Below, one piece after another: positions 37,606 through 49,995 of a stretch of DNA of 64,000 bases. The notes beneath the pieces are model-generated. The model was not told where the DNA came from and ran no database searches. It was given only the letters and a program-made list of their open reading frames with translations. Source of the stretch: Zerene cesonia (taxonomy: Eukaryota > Arthropoda > Insecta > Lepidoptera > Pieridae); the NCBI RefSeq assembly GCF_012273895.1, contig NC_052120.1:2542001-2606000 (forward strand), in the 5' to 3' direction. How positions within the stretch are numbered: the stretch's first letter is position 1; every line of letters starts with the position of its first letter. The position numbers and the translations under genes are program-made.

Positions 37606-38764
37606 AGCAAACAATTTAAGGCACCTGACATAAGAGTTCGGCAATTATTTTTCAATTCAGTATTGCCTGCCACAAAAAGATAATACAAATAAAACGATTT
37701 TTCAAATATCTAGATAATACCTTAGGTAAAAGCATAAAATTATGTAAAAAAAGTGGCAATTTTTTCGGTCGAAATCTTATATTTTTTCCTCTTTTATGCT
37801 TATGTGAAGCATCAAATTACTTTTTTCTCTAAGATTATTTCTATTCATATGCAAAAATTTCAGCCAGCATCTGTTTAAAATATAACTATGCAATACATGT
37901 TTTAATCAGAGAGGATGTATTCTTACTCAGGTCATACACTAGCGCTTATATAAAGAAAAGACATTTGCAAATGTCGGACTCGCTTGCAGGAGAATTGCAA
38001 GTTCTGTGTGGTTCTAAACTCCTCCTCAATTAACGGTGCAAGCAAATTAAAATTATTAAGCGCCGGTCCGTATTGCTAATTGTTACAATATAACGATTTA
38101 ATTGCATGCGTGAAGCATTTAGTCGAATATTGTTAATATTGTTCGCCTAAAATGTCAAAAAGAGTTGGACCGATATTAACCAAACATAGCTTAAATCACA
38201 CACAGGAATATGATTGTTTGAATAAAAGAACAATTATCGAATTTGGTCCGTCCATTTGAGAGCTACGATGACAGAAACAGATACACACAAAGACAGACAT
38301 CAATGTCAAAATTATATCACCACTCTTTTTGCGTCAGGGCACAGATAACTTAATACTATAGTCGGGGATTAAAAAAAAAACAAGAATTAAATAAGAAATT
38401 TTTTTATTCTTATTCCTTTGTGTTACAAAGACAAAGAAGTATTTTTAAAAGTGTATGTAATAATTGAGCTTTGTTGATATAATTGCATGTCATGTGTAAA
38501 GAATAACCTCCTTAGTTCATTGGTCACAGAAGTATGTTTAATTACTCAATTACCTGCATAAATAAGTTGTACACCTCGCTATTCGTAATATTACCTTTTT
38601 TGTTCTGTAGTCATATTGACATGTTAATTGATATTTTAATTACTGGTATTGCCTACACCTCCCTATTTGCTCTTTTTCAGTTTGTGATGGTTATAAAAGT
38701 TGTCTCGTTAAGTTCCAGCCCGACTCGTCACAGTAAGGGTTCCGTACAAATTATCTAAAGAACA

Positions 38765-38864
38765 GTGACATCTGCCAACCCGCACTTTTCCAGCGTGGTG
38801 GATTATGGCCTGAACCCTCATAGGAGGCCTGTGTCCCAGCAGTGGGAACATATATGGGCTAATT
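38765..38864 (+). mobile_element. 3' fragment of the (GAT)n SINE
   Basis: TGACATCTGCCAACCCGC through ACATATATGGGCT is intact; the GAT tail is lost. It interrupts a GACAGACA-type repeat (left piece about 38701-38762, right piece about 38985-39115). Confidence 0.75.
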
Positions 38865-39012
38865 GGACACCCATTAAAATTAAGACTGTGCCAATCGTTA
38901 CTTAAACTCGTTTTGTATAAGGTTTTGCTATAGTGGCAACTGATATACAAAGAATACATACTCAGAACATTTCAACTGTCCCGGTTCATGAGATACAGTA
39001 TGGCAACAGACG

Positions 39013-39085
39013 AGCAGACAGACGGACAGACAGACATATAGACAGACAAACGGACAGACATATAGACAGACAAACGGACAGATCC
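39013..39085 (+). repeat. Short tandem repeat, about 24-28-bp unit
   Basis: Two units of GGACAGACATATAGACAGAC plus AAAC, the first with an extra AGAC, inside the GACAGACA-type repeat. Confidence 0.7.
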
Positions 39086-39299
39086 TTTTTGACCCTTTTT
39101 GATACGGAACCCTGAAAATTTATAGTGTGAAGTTATTAATAATACAAATTAAAAATGTTCTTCTTCAGTTATTTTGACTGTGTGAACCGTTTTTGATGAT
39201 TCTTATTTATTTGAAAGCTGGTGCCTTCCAAGTGGTCCCATTGAAATTTTCTCCAGTTCTGATAAGTTACATATAGTTTGGTTTTTATTACAAATAGTT

Positions 39300-39551
39300 A
39301 TTTTATGTGACAGCAAACCAATGAGCTGATGGAACGCTAGAAGGTAAGCGATTGAACCGCACAAGAATATTTGCATAGGTAAGGAAAGGAATTTGAAGGG
39401 TGAATAACTGAATATGAACCTCCGGCTCTCCACCGAACAATACATAGTTTTATTCGCATGGTTGTGGTATATTCCCCAGTGCAAGTTAGTTCCACTCGTT
39501 TCGGCATGCATTGAACTAGCTGCGCTTACGTGCTCGACACCCACAATTAAA
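39300..39551 (-). mobile_element. R2 repeat, diverged
   Basis: ATGTGACAGCAAACCAATGA, GGTAAGCGATTGAACCGC, and GTGGTATATTCCCCAGTGC to GCTCGACACCCACAATTAAA follow the family order. Confidence 0.65.
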
Positions 39552-41871
39552 GTAAAAAGTAAATCGAATGCGTCTATATATCACGCGATTAGGTTTTTTT
39601 GACATTACAAACTGGCTGGAACCTGTATCTCTACTCGCTCGCGTGGTAGCCGGTTAAAATGTAGCCTATGTGATAATCTAGACTATAATCTATCGCTGTA
39701 CCGAGTTTTTGCGTGTAAGTGTAACAAACATCCGCACATTGTTACAAATTTTGACTAGTGAGCGACTACTTGTGGTGAAATAAATTTCTTAGATATTTTG
39801 TTACCAAAGTCATGTAAATCTAGTATAGAAACAGGTCATTGTGTGTTTAACGCACTTAGAATGCGTTAGTTAATTAGCACAATTAGTTTTAATTGCTTTT
39901 TTATTACAAACTTGCTGACCTACAGAATAAATCTTAAAGGAAAAAATAAATAATTAAGGTGTTGGCGTCGACTTGGTCATGTTAATGTAAAACCTCTGCG
40001 CTTTACAATGTGGAATAAAAAACGTTGATTTTAATTTTTTCAACAAGTATAATAAATAGTTCCGGATATCTGTGTTATACGAGATTATGCTCGCTTGCGT
40101 CCGCGGCTACTTCCATGTTAATGGTCTAAAAATAATGATAAAAAAGTTTTTTCGCTGAAATTCTCAGAGGAATTTACACAACACGAATAATAATTTAATT
40201 ATTGTTTAAGCGGAAACCATACTTTATAAAGGAGTAATTCAAATGTTTTATAATGTTTTATGGGCTCTTAAAAAATGCAAGGCAGATTTTGACAACTTTT
40301 TTACTCTTGGACGGGTCAAACGAAGAGGATGAAAAATCAATTTATTCCTTACACCTAAAATGTAAACATAAAGAACTAAGTACACAAGATTAAAATCGTA
40401 AAAAACAAAATGCCTTCATTCTAGTATCCACACATATAAAATTGCCCATAAAAATGCTTATAGGTAATAATTAGTATAGAGAATAATCTCATAATTTTTT
40501 CCGCCCGATAAAATATTTTTCTGAGATCAGCATAATTAACAGTGTGCCAAAACTATGATGTAAACACGTGTTCTCGAAGCAAGTATATTTGTGATGTTAA
40601 AAAAAAACAACGCACGCTAGTCTCGGTAAAACTTATCAAAGTCTCGACCTATTTTCATAATTTTAGTTTTGCTGTATTCATTATAGTCCTATAATATAAA
40701 TTTATAAAAACGAAAATTTCGTCTTACACAAGTGGGTTTGCGTATTCGTCTGAATATGAGTGGCCAGCTGTAGAAACTATTCTGTTCTCTATTTGACAGA
40801 CTCCTTGGTACAGTGGTTCCTATCTAATGACAACTTAATCAATTGCGTATTGGTGAATTTATTTTTTTTCATCCCCCGGTTACTAATTTTTTATTTTCAT
40901 AAAAATAGCCTTTAAATTTAACCTATTACGTCCAACAGACAAATAAAATAGAAAAAAATATATTAATATATATTGTTTTGGGTCTACAAAACCATATTGC
41001 ATGGCAGGTCTGGTTACAGTGTTCTGGTTGGTCTTATTATATTTCGTACATACATATAGATTTTTTTGGCTTTAAAATCACGTGCTACATACATATGCGG
41101 TAAGTAATTAGAATTATTTTGATCGTATACTCATGGAACTCGTTTATTATGGAATGAATTTTAAAACACGTGAATGGTAATAATTGTTGTCATTTATTAA
41201 AATCATATTATGAGGCAATAAATTACTTCATATATTTTTCTTACAAAACTTGCTTAAATAGATTTAATTCAGATTTATTCTTTTGAAAACGGAAAAATAA
41301 TCGATGAGCTTTACGAGTAAAAAATATAAGAAGATTCTTCAAAAAGATGCCATTGAACTTAAATGAAAAAAAAGTAATAAAGGTGCGTTCTTTTGAATCC
41401 TTCGGATATTTCCTTTTAAGTATTTAAATGCGATGATTATTCATTTTTGAAAATTGTATTTTTTGTACAGTATTCAGAAGTGGCAAATTGTAAATTATCA
41501 AGACGAAGTCATAATAATATTAGGATACGATTCTTCGGAATCGAAAAAAAGAGGAAAAACTGTTGGATTTAAAATGTGACCAAGTGACTAAATTTACCTG
41601 TCACCCACCAAAACATCGCAGCAACCGGTTGAAAGCCCACGGAGTAACAAATTAAAAAAAATTAAAAAATTAAGTCGAGTTGAGATCCTCTTTTTTTTAA
41701 GGAACTTGAAACGTCGATTGAAAGCTATTAACTACTTACAATTCTTATTTACAGCTTGTAATCGATCAATCCTACGGAGTTTGTAAATAAATTGTACGAA
41801 AAGGAAAGTATTCAGCTACGTATATAATGAAGCCTCTACTTTTCATAGCATATATACATAATATCTACCTA

Positions 41872-42054
41872 CCGCTGCTGGGACATTAAACATCGTGAGG
41901 AAACCGGCATGTTCAAGAATCAAAAGTTCGACGACATGTGACATCTGCCAACCCGCACTTGGCCAGCGTGGTAGATTATGGCCTAAACCCTCATAGGAGG
42001 CCTGTGTCCCAGCAATGGGAACATATATGGGCTGATGATGATGATGATGATGAT
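41872..42054 (+). mobile_element. 3' half of the (GAT)n SINE
   Basis: It shares GGAAACCGGCATGTTC, CGACGACATGTGACAT and CATAGGAGGCCTGTGTCCCA with the other copies and keeps a long GATGAT tail. Confidence 0.8.
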
Positions 42055-42369
42055 CTACCTACCTACACAGCTTACACATAATAAAACTGACCTGACTGTA
42101 GACCCTTCCAGAAGATTCGGTTATAAAACTTTAAAAAACCCGAAAACCGTTCAAGTGCGAGTTGGACTCGGGATAATAAGAGTTCCGTCACAATTAAGCT
42201 GAAGAGTAACTTTTAATCGGTGTGAAAATGTAACCCATCTAATTTATGACTGGTATATTATATCAGGCTACAGCATCAAAAATAATACAGCATCTCTGAT
42301 GGTACATCTTCACATCACGCATTTGTTTTCCCTTTGGTTACGTCAGAAAATGCGAATCTTAATAGAATG

Positions 42370-42546
42370 GGGATTAATTCCCCTCAACAATCCTTACTTT
42401 TCCCACACCTTTTAAAGCCGGCAATCAACCGGCAGAGACGTAAGAAGGGCTTTACGCCTCTGCAATTGTTCATGGGTAGTTGTAACGCTTGCCATCATGC
42501 GATCAAGCAGGTGGTCTTTGCCCACTATTTCATAATAAAAAAAAAC
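42370..42546 (+). mobile_element. R2-related repeat nested in a GACAGACA-type repeat
   Basis: AAAGCCGGCAATCAACCGGC, TTACGCCTCTGCAATTGTTC, and GCTTGCCATCATGCGATCAA to ATAATAAAAAAAAA. It splits the host repeat (42145-42230 and about 42597-42712). Confidence 0.6.
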
Positions 42547-43440
42547 GCCTAGTTATTCGGGAGATTGTGAATATGAATTTCATTTTACACGGTGGGATTA
42601 TACCTGGTGACAAACAGACGGACAGTAAAGTCTTAGTAATAGCTCATATAACATAATACTATGTTTTACGTTACGTTTTACATTTTTGGTACGGAACACC
42701 AAAAACTAGACTTGTTGCCTCGTGTTACTACATTAGGTAAAAAGATTATGTATGTCGTTTAAAAACAAGTTTTAATGATTTCAAGGTAATTAATACTAAT
42801 ATGATCCTGATATAAAAGCCTAGCGGACACGCGTTACGCACATGATAATTCAATGTAATTTTCTGTTGCAGTTAATCCGCCTTATAAAGATACGTAACTA
42901 ATAGGTATATTAGTTATTTTCAGGCACATAATATAATTTTGTGAGCAAACACACATGCCATAGCCTACATTAAGGATAACTCTTTAATAATAAACCTTAA
43001 CAATGTTATGCTAGCCCTATAGCAATCAGTTTAAGTATAGTGTTAATAATCTGTCAGATGTTTTTAATAAATACTTACATTTAATGCTACTACAATACAA
43101 ATGCAAATAATTATTAAAAAAAAAAAAATAACTAAACCACCTTCAAATTGTCAGAAATGGACCAAATTTAAATAGGACCGAGAAAGGAGATGGCAAAATA
43201 TGGAGAATGAAAAGAAAAAATAGGAAAAGTATCGTCAAAATCCGTTTTTCTCGTAAATAAATATGGAAAATATAGTCGAATTGAGAACCTCCTCTTTTTT
43301 TGAACAAACAGGGTATCTACTCTACAGTCTATATTGTTAGAAACATATTTAATTAATGATGAAAAAAGTCAACTCAGGGTTTGCTCCAACAAATAAAACC
43401 GCTCTCATGTTTGTAGATAGCAATAGCAGGCAAATTAGAA

Positions 43441-43507
43441 TCATCATCATCATCAGCCCTTATATGTTCCCACTGCTGACTGGGACACAGGCCTCCTATG
43501 AGGGGTC
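43441..43507 (-). mobile_element. 3' fragment of the (GAT)n SINE
   Basis: It starts ATCATCATCATCAGCCC and continues with the conserved block, including a small duplication CTGACTGGG. Confidence 0.7.
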
Positions 43508-43842
43508 AAATTAGAATACCATAGATAATTTCCGTCAAGAAGCATTAGCGAAGGGGCTACGGGTGCTTGTTGCGTTTTTTTTTTCGTCCACGTCACCCTC
43601 GACATAACTACGCCTTCTACATATTATACATACCGTCCACATTGTGTATAAATATTTAAAGCGACTTTTTTATGGAACAGATAACAAATAACCCTCCGTG
43701 ATATAGGTAATATAATATGATTTTTGAAGTGAGTGCAAAAGTATTTCCCTTATTTTTTGTTACTTTGATATTTTTGCAAAGTGCCTTGCTATAATTTAAA
43801 AATTAACTTTTTGCTGGAAAGTTTATTGACTTAAACACATAA

Positions 43843-43945
43843 AAGGAAGGCGACGCATTTGCGGAGACCTACCTCTGCACATTACCATGGGTATAGGTAA
43901 TGACACGTTACGCGACCCACCAGCTCAGCTGCTATAATAATCATA
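43843..43945 (+). mobile_element. R2-related fragment
   Basis: GGCGACGCATTTGCGGAG and CGACCCACCAGCTCAGCTGC are conserved; the rest has decayed. Confidence 0.5.
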
Positions 43946-44179
43946 ATTATATAAAACAACTACATAAAAATAAATTTATCAGGGACGGCATAATACACAC
44001 TACAAAAACAATTTGCATACCCTACCTCTGCATAATAAATTCATATGCGGTGGCCGCTTTCCGCCGCGTACCGCATATATAAGAAAAAGCGTAAGTTTGT
44101 TTTCTGTCCTTAAAAAAACGTTTTTGCAACAAGTCTGTTTTGTAAAAGATAGCGGATAGATAGATAGCGGTAGGCCCCA

Positions 44180-44218
44180 AGGCCATAATCGACTATGCTC
44201 AGTGCTGGTTGGCAGATT
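44180..44218 (-). mobile_element. Degenerate (GAT)n SINE fragment
   Basis: GGCCATAATC followed by GCTGGTTGGCAGA resembles the reverse complement of the SINE segment with CTGCCAACCCGC and GATTATGGCC. Confidence 0.45.
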
Positions 44219-44738
44219 AATATCTCTCTTTAGAAAATCTATCCGTTAATATAATAATATGTATACAATTAGTAATATAATCTGTATAATTTTTGATTAA
44301 TTATTTAGAACAATGAAAACATTTTCAAAAGTACTGCGTCGGTAATACATGAGCATCGAACATAACTCATCTTTTTCCATTAATTTTAAATTGTATAAGA
44401 TGCCGAGGTCGTTGACGCGTCGAATTAATAACAAAAAAATACTTGTATGTTGTTTTACTGGTTATTATATTACATTAAGTAAATAACAAAAAACAAAAAA
44501 CGACATTGTCGCAATATAATTAACAGTAGCAGTGCTATTATGAAAATAAAATTTTGATTGACCTCACTACAAGTCCAAATTTATTTAACATAATTCTATA
44601 AATATGTAAATGGTAATAATATGTAATATAAGGGTTATTTATATTAATATATAGTTTCCTGGTTACTGTCAAGGCAGTAGGTGGAAAGTTGATAGCAAAA
44701 TATCTGTTCCGTATTTATTTATTACGTTTTAGGATCAT

Positions 44739-44830
44739 TATACGCCAGGCTTGGTCCAAGAGGTTCTAATCAAAAATGTAGCATCTCATCATTGTGTGTT
44801 TAGAACATCTTCGACCAAGCCTGTCGTATA
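44739..44830. ncRNA. 92-nt hairpin, microRNA-precursor-like (or a tiny MITE)
   Basis: Arms 44739-44769 and 44800-44830 pair at 28 of 31 positions, with three isolated mismatches (44745/44824, 44757/44812, 44763/44807). The loop is 30 nt (44770-44799). Arm length, spaced single mismatches and loop size fit a pre-miRNA on either strand. Each end is TATACG/CGTATA, so a TA-flanked miniature inverted-repeat element with 30-bp termini is a real alternative. I do not recognise a known miRNA. Confidence 0.35.
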
Positions 44831-45417
44831 AAATTACAATAGAATTTTACTTCAGGTAAGTTCGTTTCATTTTACTATTATAATTAAGTAACAATTGTTA
44901 TGAGAATATGTGTTTTAATCATTGATATGATAATGGTTTCATAAATTGTCTACTTTTAAATCCATAGGTATTATTATGCTGGTTTAAATCTTCACAGATC
45001 TGGTACGGATTATTTATCGAACATGCTAGTTTCCTTTTTTTATTCTTAAACGATATGTTATCTATATCAGTTGATTAAATTTTGTTTTTCGTTCTATTAT
45101 TTGAATTTAAAGAGTAATTCGAATATATTACCTCTGAGGAATGGACTATATTGAAAAATTAATAAAAACAATCTCATCTTAAGATTTTTTTGTTTTAATT
45201 TATGTATATTTATGATTAATTTGCTGTAATATTCAAGTTTGTGCACTGAAATCAATTTGTATGACGGGTTCAAAACGAAGTAACGTTTTAAATTTGTTTA
45301 TGTCACTTCAGGTCGATGATCTGCGAGGAAGCCTTGAAGGCACTGTTTTGTTTTGTGTTGTATCATTGAACAAAGTCTTTGTTAAGTTTTATTTTTACAC
45401 GCTTTTTATTAGCTTCA

Positions 45418-45478
45418 CCTGTATGTTTGTATGTTTGTTTGTATAATTGTTTGTATGTTTGTTTGTATGTTTGTTTGT
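45418..45478 (+). repeat. TGTTTGTA-type low-complexity tract plus repeat
   Basis: An imperfect (TGTATGTTTGTT)n run leads into CGACTTCTTTGGGCGCGATT and TTTTGACCCACTTTAAACGG. A similar phrase in reverse (TTAAAGTGGGTCAAAATC) occurs near 47485. Confidence 0.6.
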
Positions 45479-46315
45479 AACCGACTTCTTTGGGCGCGAT
45501 TTTGACCCACTTTAAACGGCCAGATTTCGTTCAAACTTTGTAGATTTATTGAGGACCGATGACAATACACTAATTTGATAAAATTATTCCATTTTTCAAT
45601 TTGCAAAATATGATTTTTATTAATTTATATAATTTTCATCTATAGCACAGAATACTAACTAGTAACTAGCGTTATCTATAGTCGATAAGGTAAGAAAGCT
45701 AATTAAAATTTTCGTCGTTCGAGTCGTGCAATAGTTTAAAATTAAAAAAACAAGCTATTATAAATAATCCAAACTAAAAAGTAGAAAATAAATAATATTT
45801 TTTAGTTCGGTTTTCTATAAAAAGCGTGTTTTTTATTTTTTTTAAACTATTATTTATTAATAATTGAGTGTTAGTCATCGGCCACGTGGTTAAACAATAA
45901 ACATTTTTAAGTTATTAGTGTGGTGAGACGTTTGAAGGATGTCGTTATCCATAAAGCGGCGTATAGTAATCAATTATTTATTTTGCGTTAAATACTGTCA
46001 ACAACACTAAAACACGTCTTTTTTATATCGCCAATAAGCACGTACTTTTCTCGTCTAGTACATATTTTATGCACTTTATGGCTTTATATAAAAAATCTGA
46101 ATTTTTTGAGAGATTCATTATTAATATAATGTTGTTGAGTTTATTTACAAATATGAATAAAAATAATTAACAAAAGCATTCGTAATAACCATAAACAAGT
46201 GATGCGGGTGTTTGTTTGCCAGGTATAAAAAAAAGTTGTACAAAAAAAAATGTAAGCAGAATCAAACCGGATCTCGTTCTACTAATTAATTTTGTTGTTT
46301 ATATACAGTTATTAG

Positions 46316-46348
46316 TATTGTATTGTATTGTATTGTATTGTATTGTAT
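46316..46348. repeat. (TATTG)n microsatellite
   Basis: Six perfect pentamer units. Confidence 0.95.
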
Positions 46349-46559
46349 ATCTATATCTATTAGTATACAAAGCTTACGAATAAACAGTTATTTATCGAAC
46401 AATTTGCTTTATTTTCTTAAAAATCTGTTCTTTACGCTAAGAAATTGTATAATAACATTCAATAAAAAATTGGCTTTTTTTATACACCGTTATTCTTCAC
46501 ACATTTACAGAGTGTTTTTAACAGTAAACAAAGAATTCATTTGAAAATTGGGTTTGAGT

Positions 46560-46800
46560 ATGAAATCTTAATTTATTTTTAAAATACGCGCCAAAAATTT
46601 ATATAAGTGACATACTACCATGCATTTTGACCCACACATACACACACTTTAATACTATTTCGAATTTCGACCGCTACGCGTGGAATCATTGTTACGAGCA
46701 TTTTCTGATTACAATGCGCATGCGCATTTGAAATTAAAGTGTCAAATGAAAAACGCTTACAGGGTGTAATTTAAAACGACGTAGAAAACATGTAGGTATT
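46560..46800. promoter_or_regulatory. NRF-1/Ewg-type palindrome in intergenic DNA
   Basis: TGCGCATGCGCA at 46715-46726 fits the YGCGCAYGCGCR consensus exactly. CpGs are locally more frequent (GCTACGCGTGG near 46673). It lies 2.5 kb upstream of gene B. It could mark a distal promoter or an unannotated transcript, or could be chance. Confidence 0.25.
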
Positions 46801-48440
46801 AATTATGTTGTATTTATTTCCCAGTACGTTAACACTTCTATTTTACTTCACCTACGCTAATAAAAGTTAAAGAATTTGTTTGTATATTTGATTGTTTATC
46901 TGAAAGCGCTGATATCTTAATCTACTGGACTGATTTTTAAAATTCCTTCACCATTGGAATTGTAAGTGTTACCACAGGTAATAAGTTCTGCATCACAGAT
47001 TACCAAATACTTTGTAAGCTAAGTGGATACCTGCAGTTACAAGTTTTTGTGTATTATCATAATTAAAAAAGTTGATTTCATTACATAAAGCAAAACAAGG
47101 CAAGACCACCCATCAGAAAAGTGATTGAAGCAATTATACAATTTGTATTAATTATTTGTTGATCAAGTAATTATGAGCCAGCTATATTATTACAGACGCT
47201 AGGAAATTTATGTTTTTCTGCGATAATTTTTAACCTCTAGTTATCTTTACTGGATAATGCAAGCTGTTAAAAATTAATTAACTCTATAATATCTATCATA
47301 TTAGAAAATCTGTGGAATATTCTAGTTAACCGTTCTTGCATTGCTGCTATTTAAATAAAAAGTGAAAAGAAACTAAAAAACTTTAAAGACCAACTAAATT
47401 GTCTTATTTGCTGTTATATAGAGTATACGTAAGGTTATTATTGTATTGACACTGATTCTTCAAAAGCGAATAAATATGTCCGGTTAAAGTGGGTCAAAAT
47501 CAAGTCTATCGGTGGGTAAAAATAAATGTACGAGAATAACTTAAGTAAGATTCGTTCCTTCGGTTCATTCGGTCTTTAAAATACATATCGTAATTTCTAG
47601 ACGATCTTGTAAATATAATACAATACGGAGATATACATATTTTAATTTATTTCAGTATAACCCGGTGGTGATAAGAAATACAATTATGAGTTGAGACGAA
47701 TATACCACCAGACTGCGGCTTCGCGTTGCATTTAGAAAGTTCACACTCCAATTAAACTAAACTAACTACTTTCTTTTTGAAATTCGCTACATTAGTAAAT
47801 TTAAACACATAAGATTTTTCATAATTATATCAACTTGCTGTATGCCGTGGCTTCACTCGCTTGGCAAAGCTCTTAGAAGCAATGCTCTTAAAGCTCGCTG
47901 GGTAATGTAGCTTATATGCGCATAGTCTATCTCTGTATGAAATTTTATGGAGATTCTTTCAGCTGTTTTTGCATAAAGTAATTACCATTTTGACATCCAG
48001 CCTCAAATTACGTTTATAATTGAAAAAGTATTCAATGTACAATAAGCAATATATCTATTACTACCTGTGCCCTGCGGTTTAACCCAAGTGATGCATTGTA
48101 TCGCCTATAGACGTCCTCCAAAAATAATGTTCAATTAGTACCAGTTGTTCCTGAGTTGAACGCTTTTAAACAAACAAAATCACTATTCAGCTTTATATAA
48201 CTAGTATAGATTTGATCTAAATAGCGCATTCGGTACAAAATCACAACGGGCACACAAAATATGTTGCCAGTAACTAGGTTATCTCACATTTGGGCAATGT
48301 ACAAATATAATCATGTATTTACGGAGCATATTTAATAATTTTTATTATGTAATTATTGTTAATGAATATAAGATAGCAATTTACAATTTACATACAGCAT
48401 TAAAGGTAGAATCAAAAAAGTGCGACGACATGTGACATGT

Positions 48441-48503
48441 CATCATCATCAGCCCATACATGTTCCCACTGCTGGGACACAGACTCCTATGAGGGATCAG
48501 GCC
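48441..48503 (-). mobile_element. Truncated (GAT)n SINE with 13-bp target-site duplication
   Basis: A 63-bp SINE 3' end (CATCATCATCAGCCC...) is bracketed by ACATGTGACATGT at 48428-48440 and 48504-48516. The left flank (AATCAAAAAAGTGCGACGAC) is itself part of a plus-strand SINE of the same family. Confidence 0.75.
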
Positions 48504-48719
48504 ACATGTGACATGTACGTGCTTAGATCTAAAATTACACAACAGACTTTGATGGGTCTTTTTTCATAGAGTAATTCAAGAGGAAGGTATGTGATATAAA
48601 ATAGAAAATGTGAGTGTACGAGTATGTGTAATAAAATAGAAAAGAAGAAGTAAAGAGTTTGGTTGGAAAGGTTTTACTTAAGCTAGTTCAGATATAAATT
48701 ATGATTAGTTAAGAATTAG

Positions 48720-48792
48720 TTATGTTCATGGGCAGTGGTGGCGCTTACCATCAGGCGACCCACCAGCTCCATTGCCGACTATGACATAAAAA
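48720..48792 (+). mobile_element. R2-related 3' end
   Basis: TTCATGGGCAGTGGTGGCGC, CTTACCATCAGGCGACCCAC and ACTATGACATAAAAA are the family 3' end. Confidence 0.65.
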
Positions 48793-49019
48793 TATGCTTT
48801 TAACGAACCTGCTAATTTACATTGCTTGCAACTTCAAAGCTTTTTACAATCTATTCACAATTAAAAATTAATCATATGAAATAATAACTAAATAGTAAAT
48901 AAACTAAAATGATAATGAAGCATCTCGTTAATAAAAATCCATATAACCCTTCTTCAAACATGGTACCTATAGAATAGTGTAAAAAATTAAAAAGTTTGAT
49001 AATATCAACAGGTAAATAA

Positions 49020-49250
49020 ATAATCCCGTAAGCCGCGCGGCGCACGCGCAGTGTACCGCCAACCGCGAATCGCGCGCGCGTGTTCATATAACTCGTATGT
49101 TCAAACATCATCGCGATTTCTTTCCACTAAAGCATATATAAAAAAAAATAAACAAATTTTTATAGACATTTAAAATGTTCTAGAATCGTGACACAGTTTT
49201 ATTAATTTTTCCAAGTGATATACCAATAAAGTGCGTTATTCTGAGGCAAA
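49020..49250 (+). promoter_or_regulatory. CpG island and probable promoter/5' UTR of gene B
   Basis: Bases 49027-49082 are almost entirely GC with dense CpG, in a locus that is otherwise AT-rich. GCGCACGCGCA at 49040-49050 is one base short of the NRF-1-type palindrome. The island ends about 170 bases before the gene B start codon, which fits promoter plus leader. Confidence 0.55.
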
Positions 49251-49410
49251 ATGTCGAGTGCCTTAGCGTTACTGCAGGGTTTGGGGCAGAAGGTTCGAGG
49301 CAAAGAACATGACTGCAGGACACTACACATCAATATACCCCCGCCTACAAATGTGGATATTGAGTTTAGGAACATTACCATGACTGTTTCTATGGGAATC
49401 GCAAACAAGA
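49251..49410 (+). CDS. Gene B: first coding exon of a second ABCG transporter
   Basis: Translation starts at ATG 49251 (context GCAAAATG) and runs 53 codons plus one base to donor AAGA|GTAAGT at 49411. The end, NVDIEFRNITMTVSMGIANK, aligns with VDIQFSNITCTVSLGINK at the end of gene A exon 1, and the donor falls at the same codon in the same phase 1. That position lies just before the ATPase core in gene A, so gene B is inferred to be an ABCG1-like half-transporter too. The N-terminal part (SSALALLQGLGQKVRG) is unlike gene A. The Walker A exon is not in the window. It is transcribed away from gene A. Confidence 0.85.
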
Positions 49411-49995
49411 GTAAGTAAATATTTTATTTTGTTTTTTTTTAGTGCAGATAAAAAATGCATTCTTCTTGTAGTATAGTGTTGTATAAATTGAATGTGTTTC
49501 TTAGAAACACGAAAAATTTTATCTTGTAAATAATACCTTAAATTGTACAAAAATATCGTCATCCTTACCTTCTTAAATAACTGTCAAATAAATGCAATAG
49601 TGTGTTTCTTTTTTGGCTACCTATGGGAATTTTGAGCGAAACACACAACAATACAACATTGAAATCGTAAAAAAAGTAATTAAAATCGGTGACAAACTCT
49701 TCATAACTGTTAATTCAATTTTTATTTCAATTTTTTACGTCAATTTTTTATACGACAGATATTAGAAAAACTAGGTATTTATATTGAATAGTTAACTAGT
49801 TGACTTATAAGTTGATTTAATAGGACAGTTGACAGGGATCTTGCCAACTGCAGCAAATATAAACTTTTTATTAATTTAATTACCTTACATGGTTTCGTTA
49901 CATTTTTATTTATCGATGACTCCAATGACATCACGCTTCTTTATAAGAGATTATGAATTTAGTACATGGTGCATCATCATCAATCATCTACTGAC

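Larger units (their letters stand above)
35563..49250. other. Divergent intergenic region between the ABCG genes
   Basis: About 13.7 kb between the two start codons. It contains SINE fragments (38.8, 41.9, 43.4, 44.2, 48.4 kb), poly(A)-ended repeats (39.3, 42.4, 43.9, 48.7 kb), GACAGACA-type repeats, the 44.7 kb hairpin, and an NRF-1-type site at 46715. I saw no protein-coding gene. Confidence 0.7.

Noticed and set aside
39013..39085. Regular GACAGACA repeats considered as a CRISPR-like array
   Set aside because: No spacers of constant length; it is a simple tandem repeat within a dispersed element in an animal genome.
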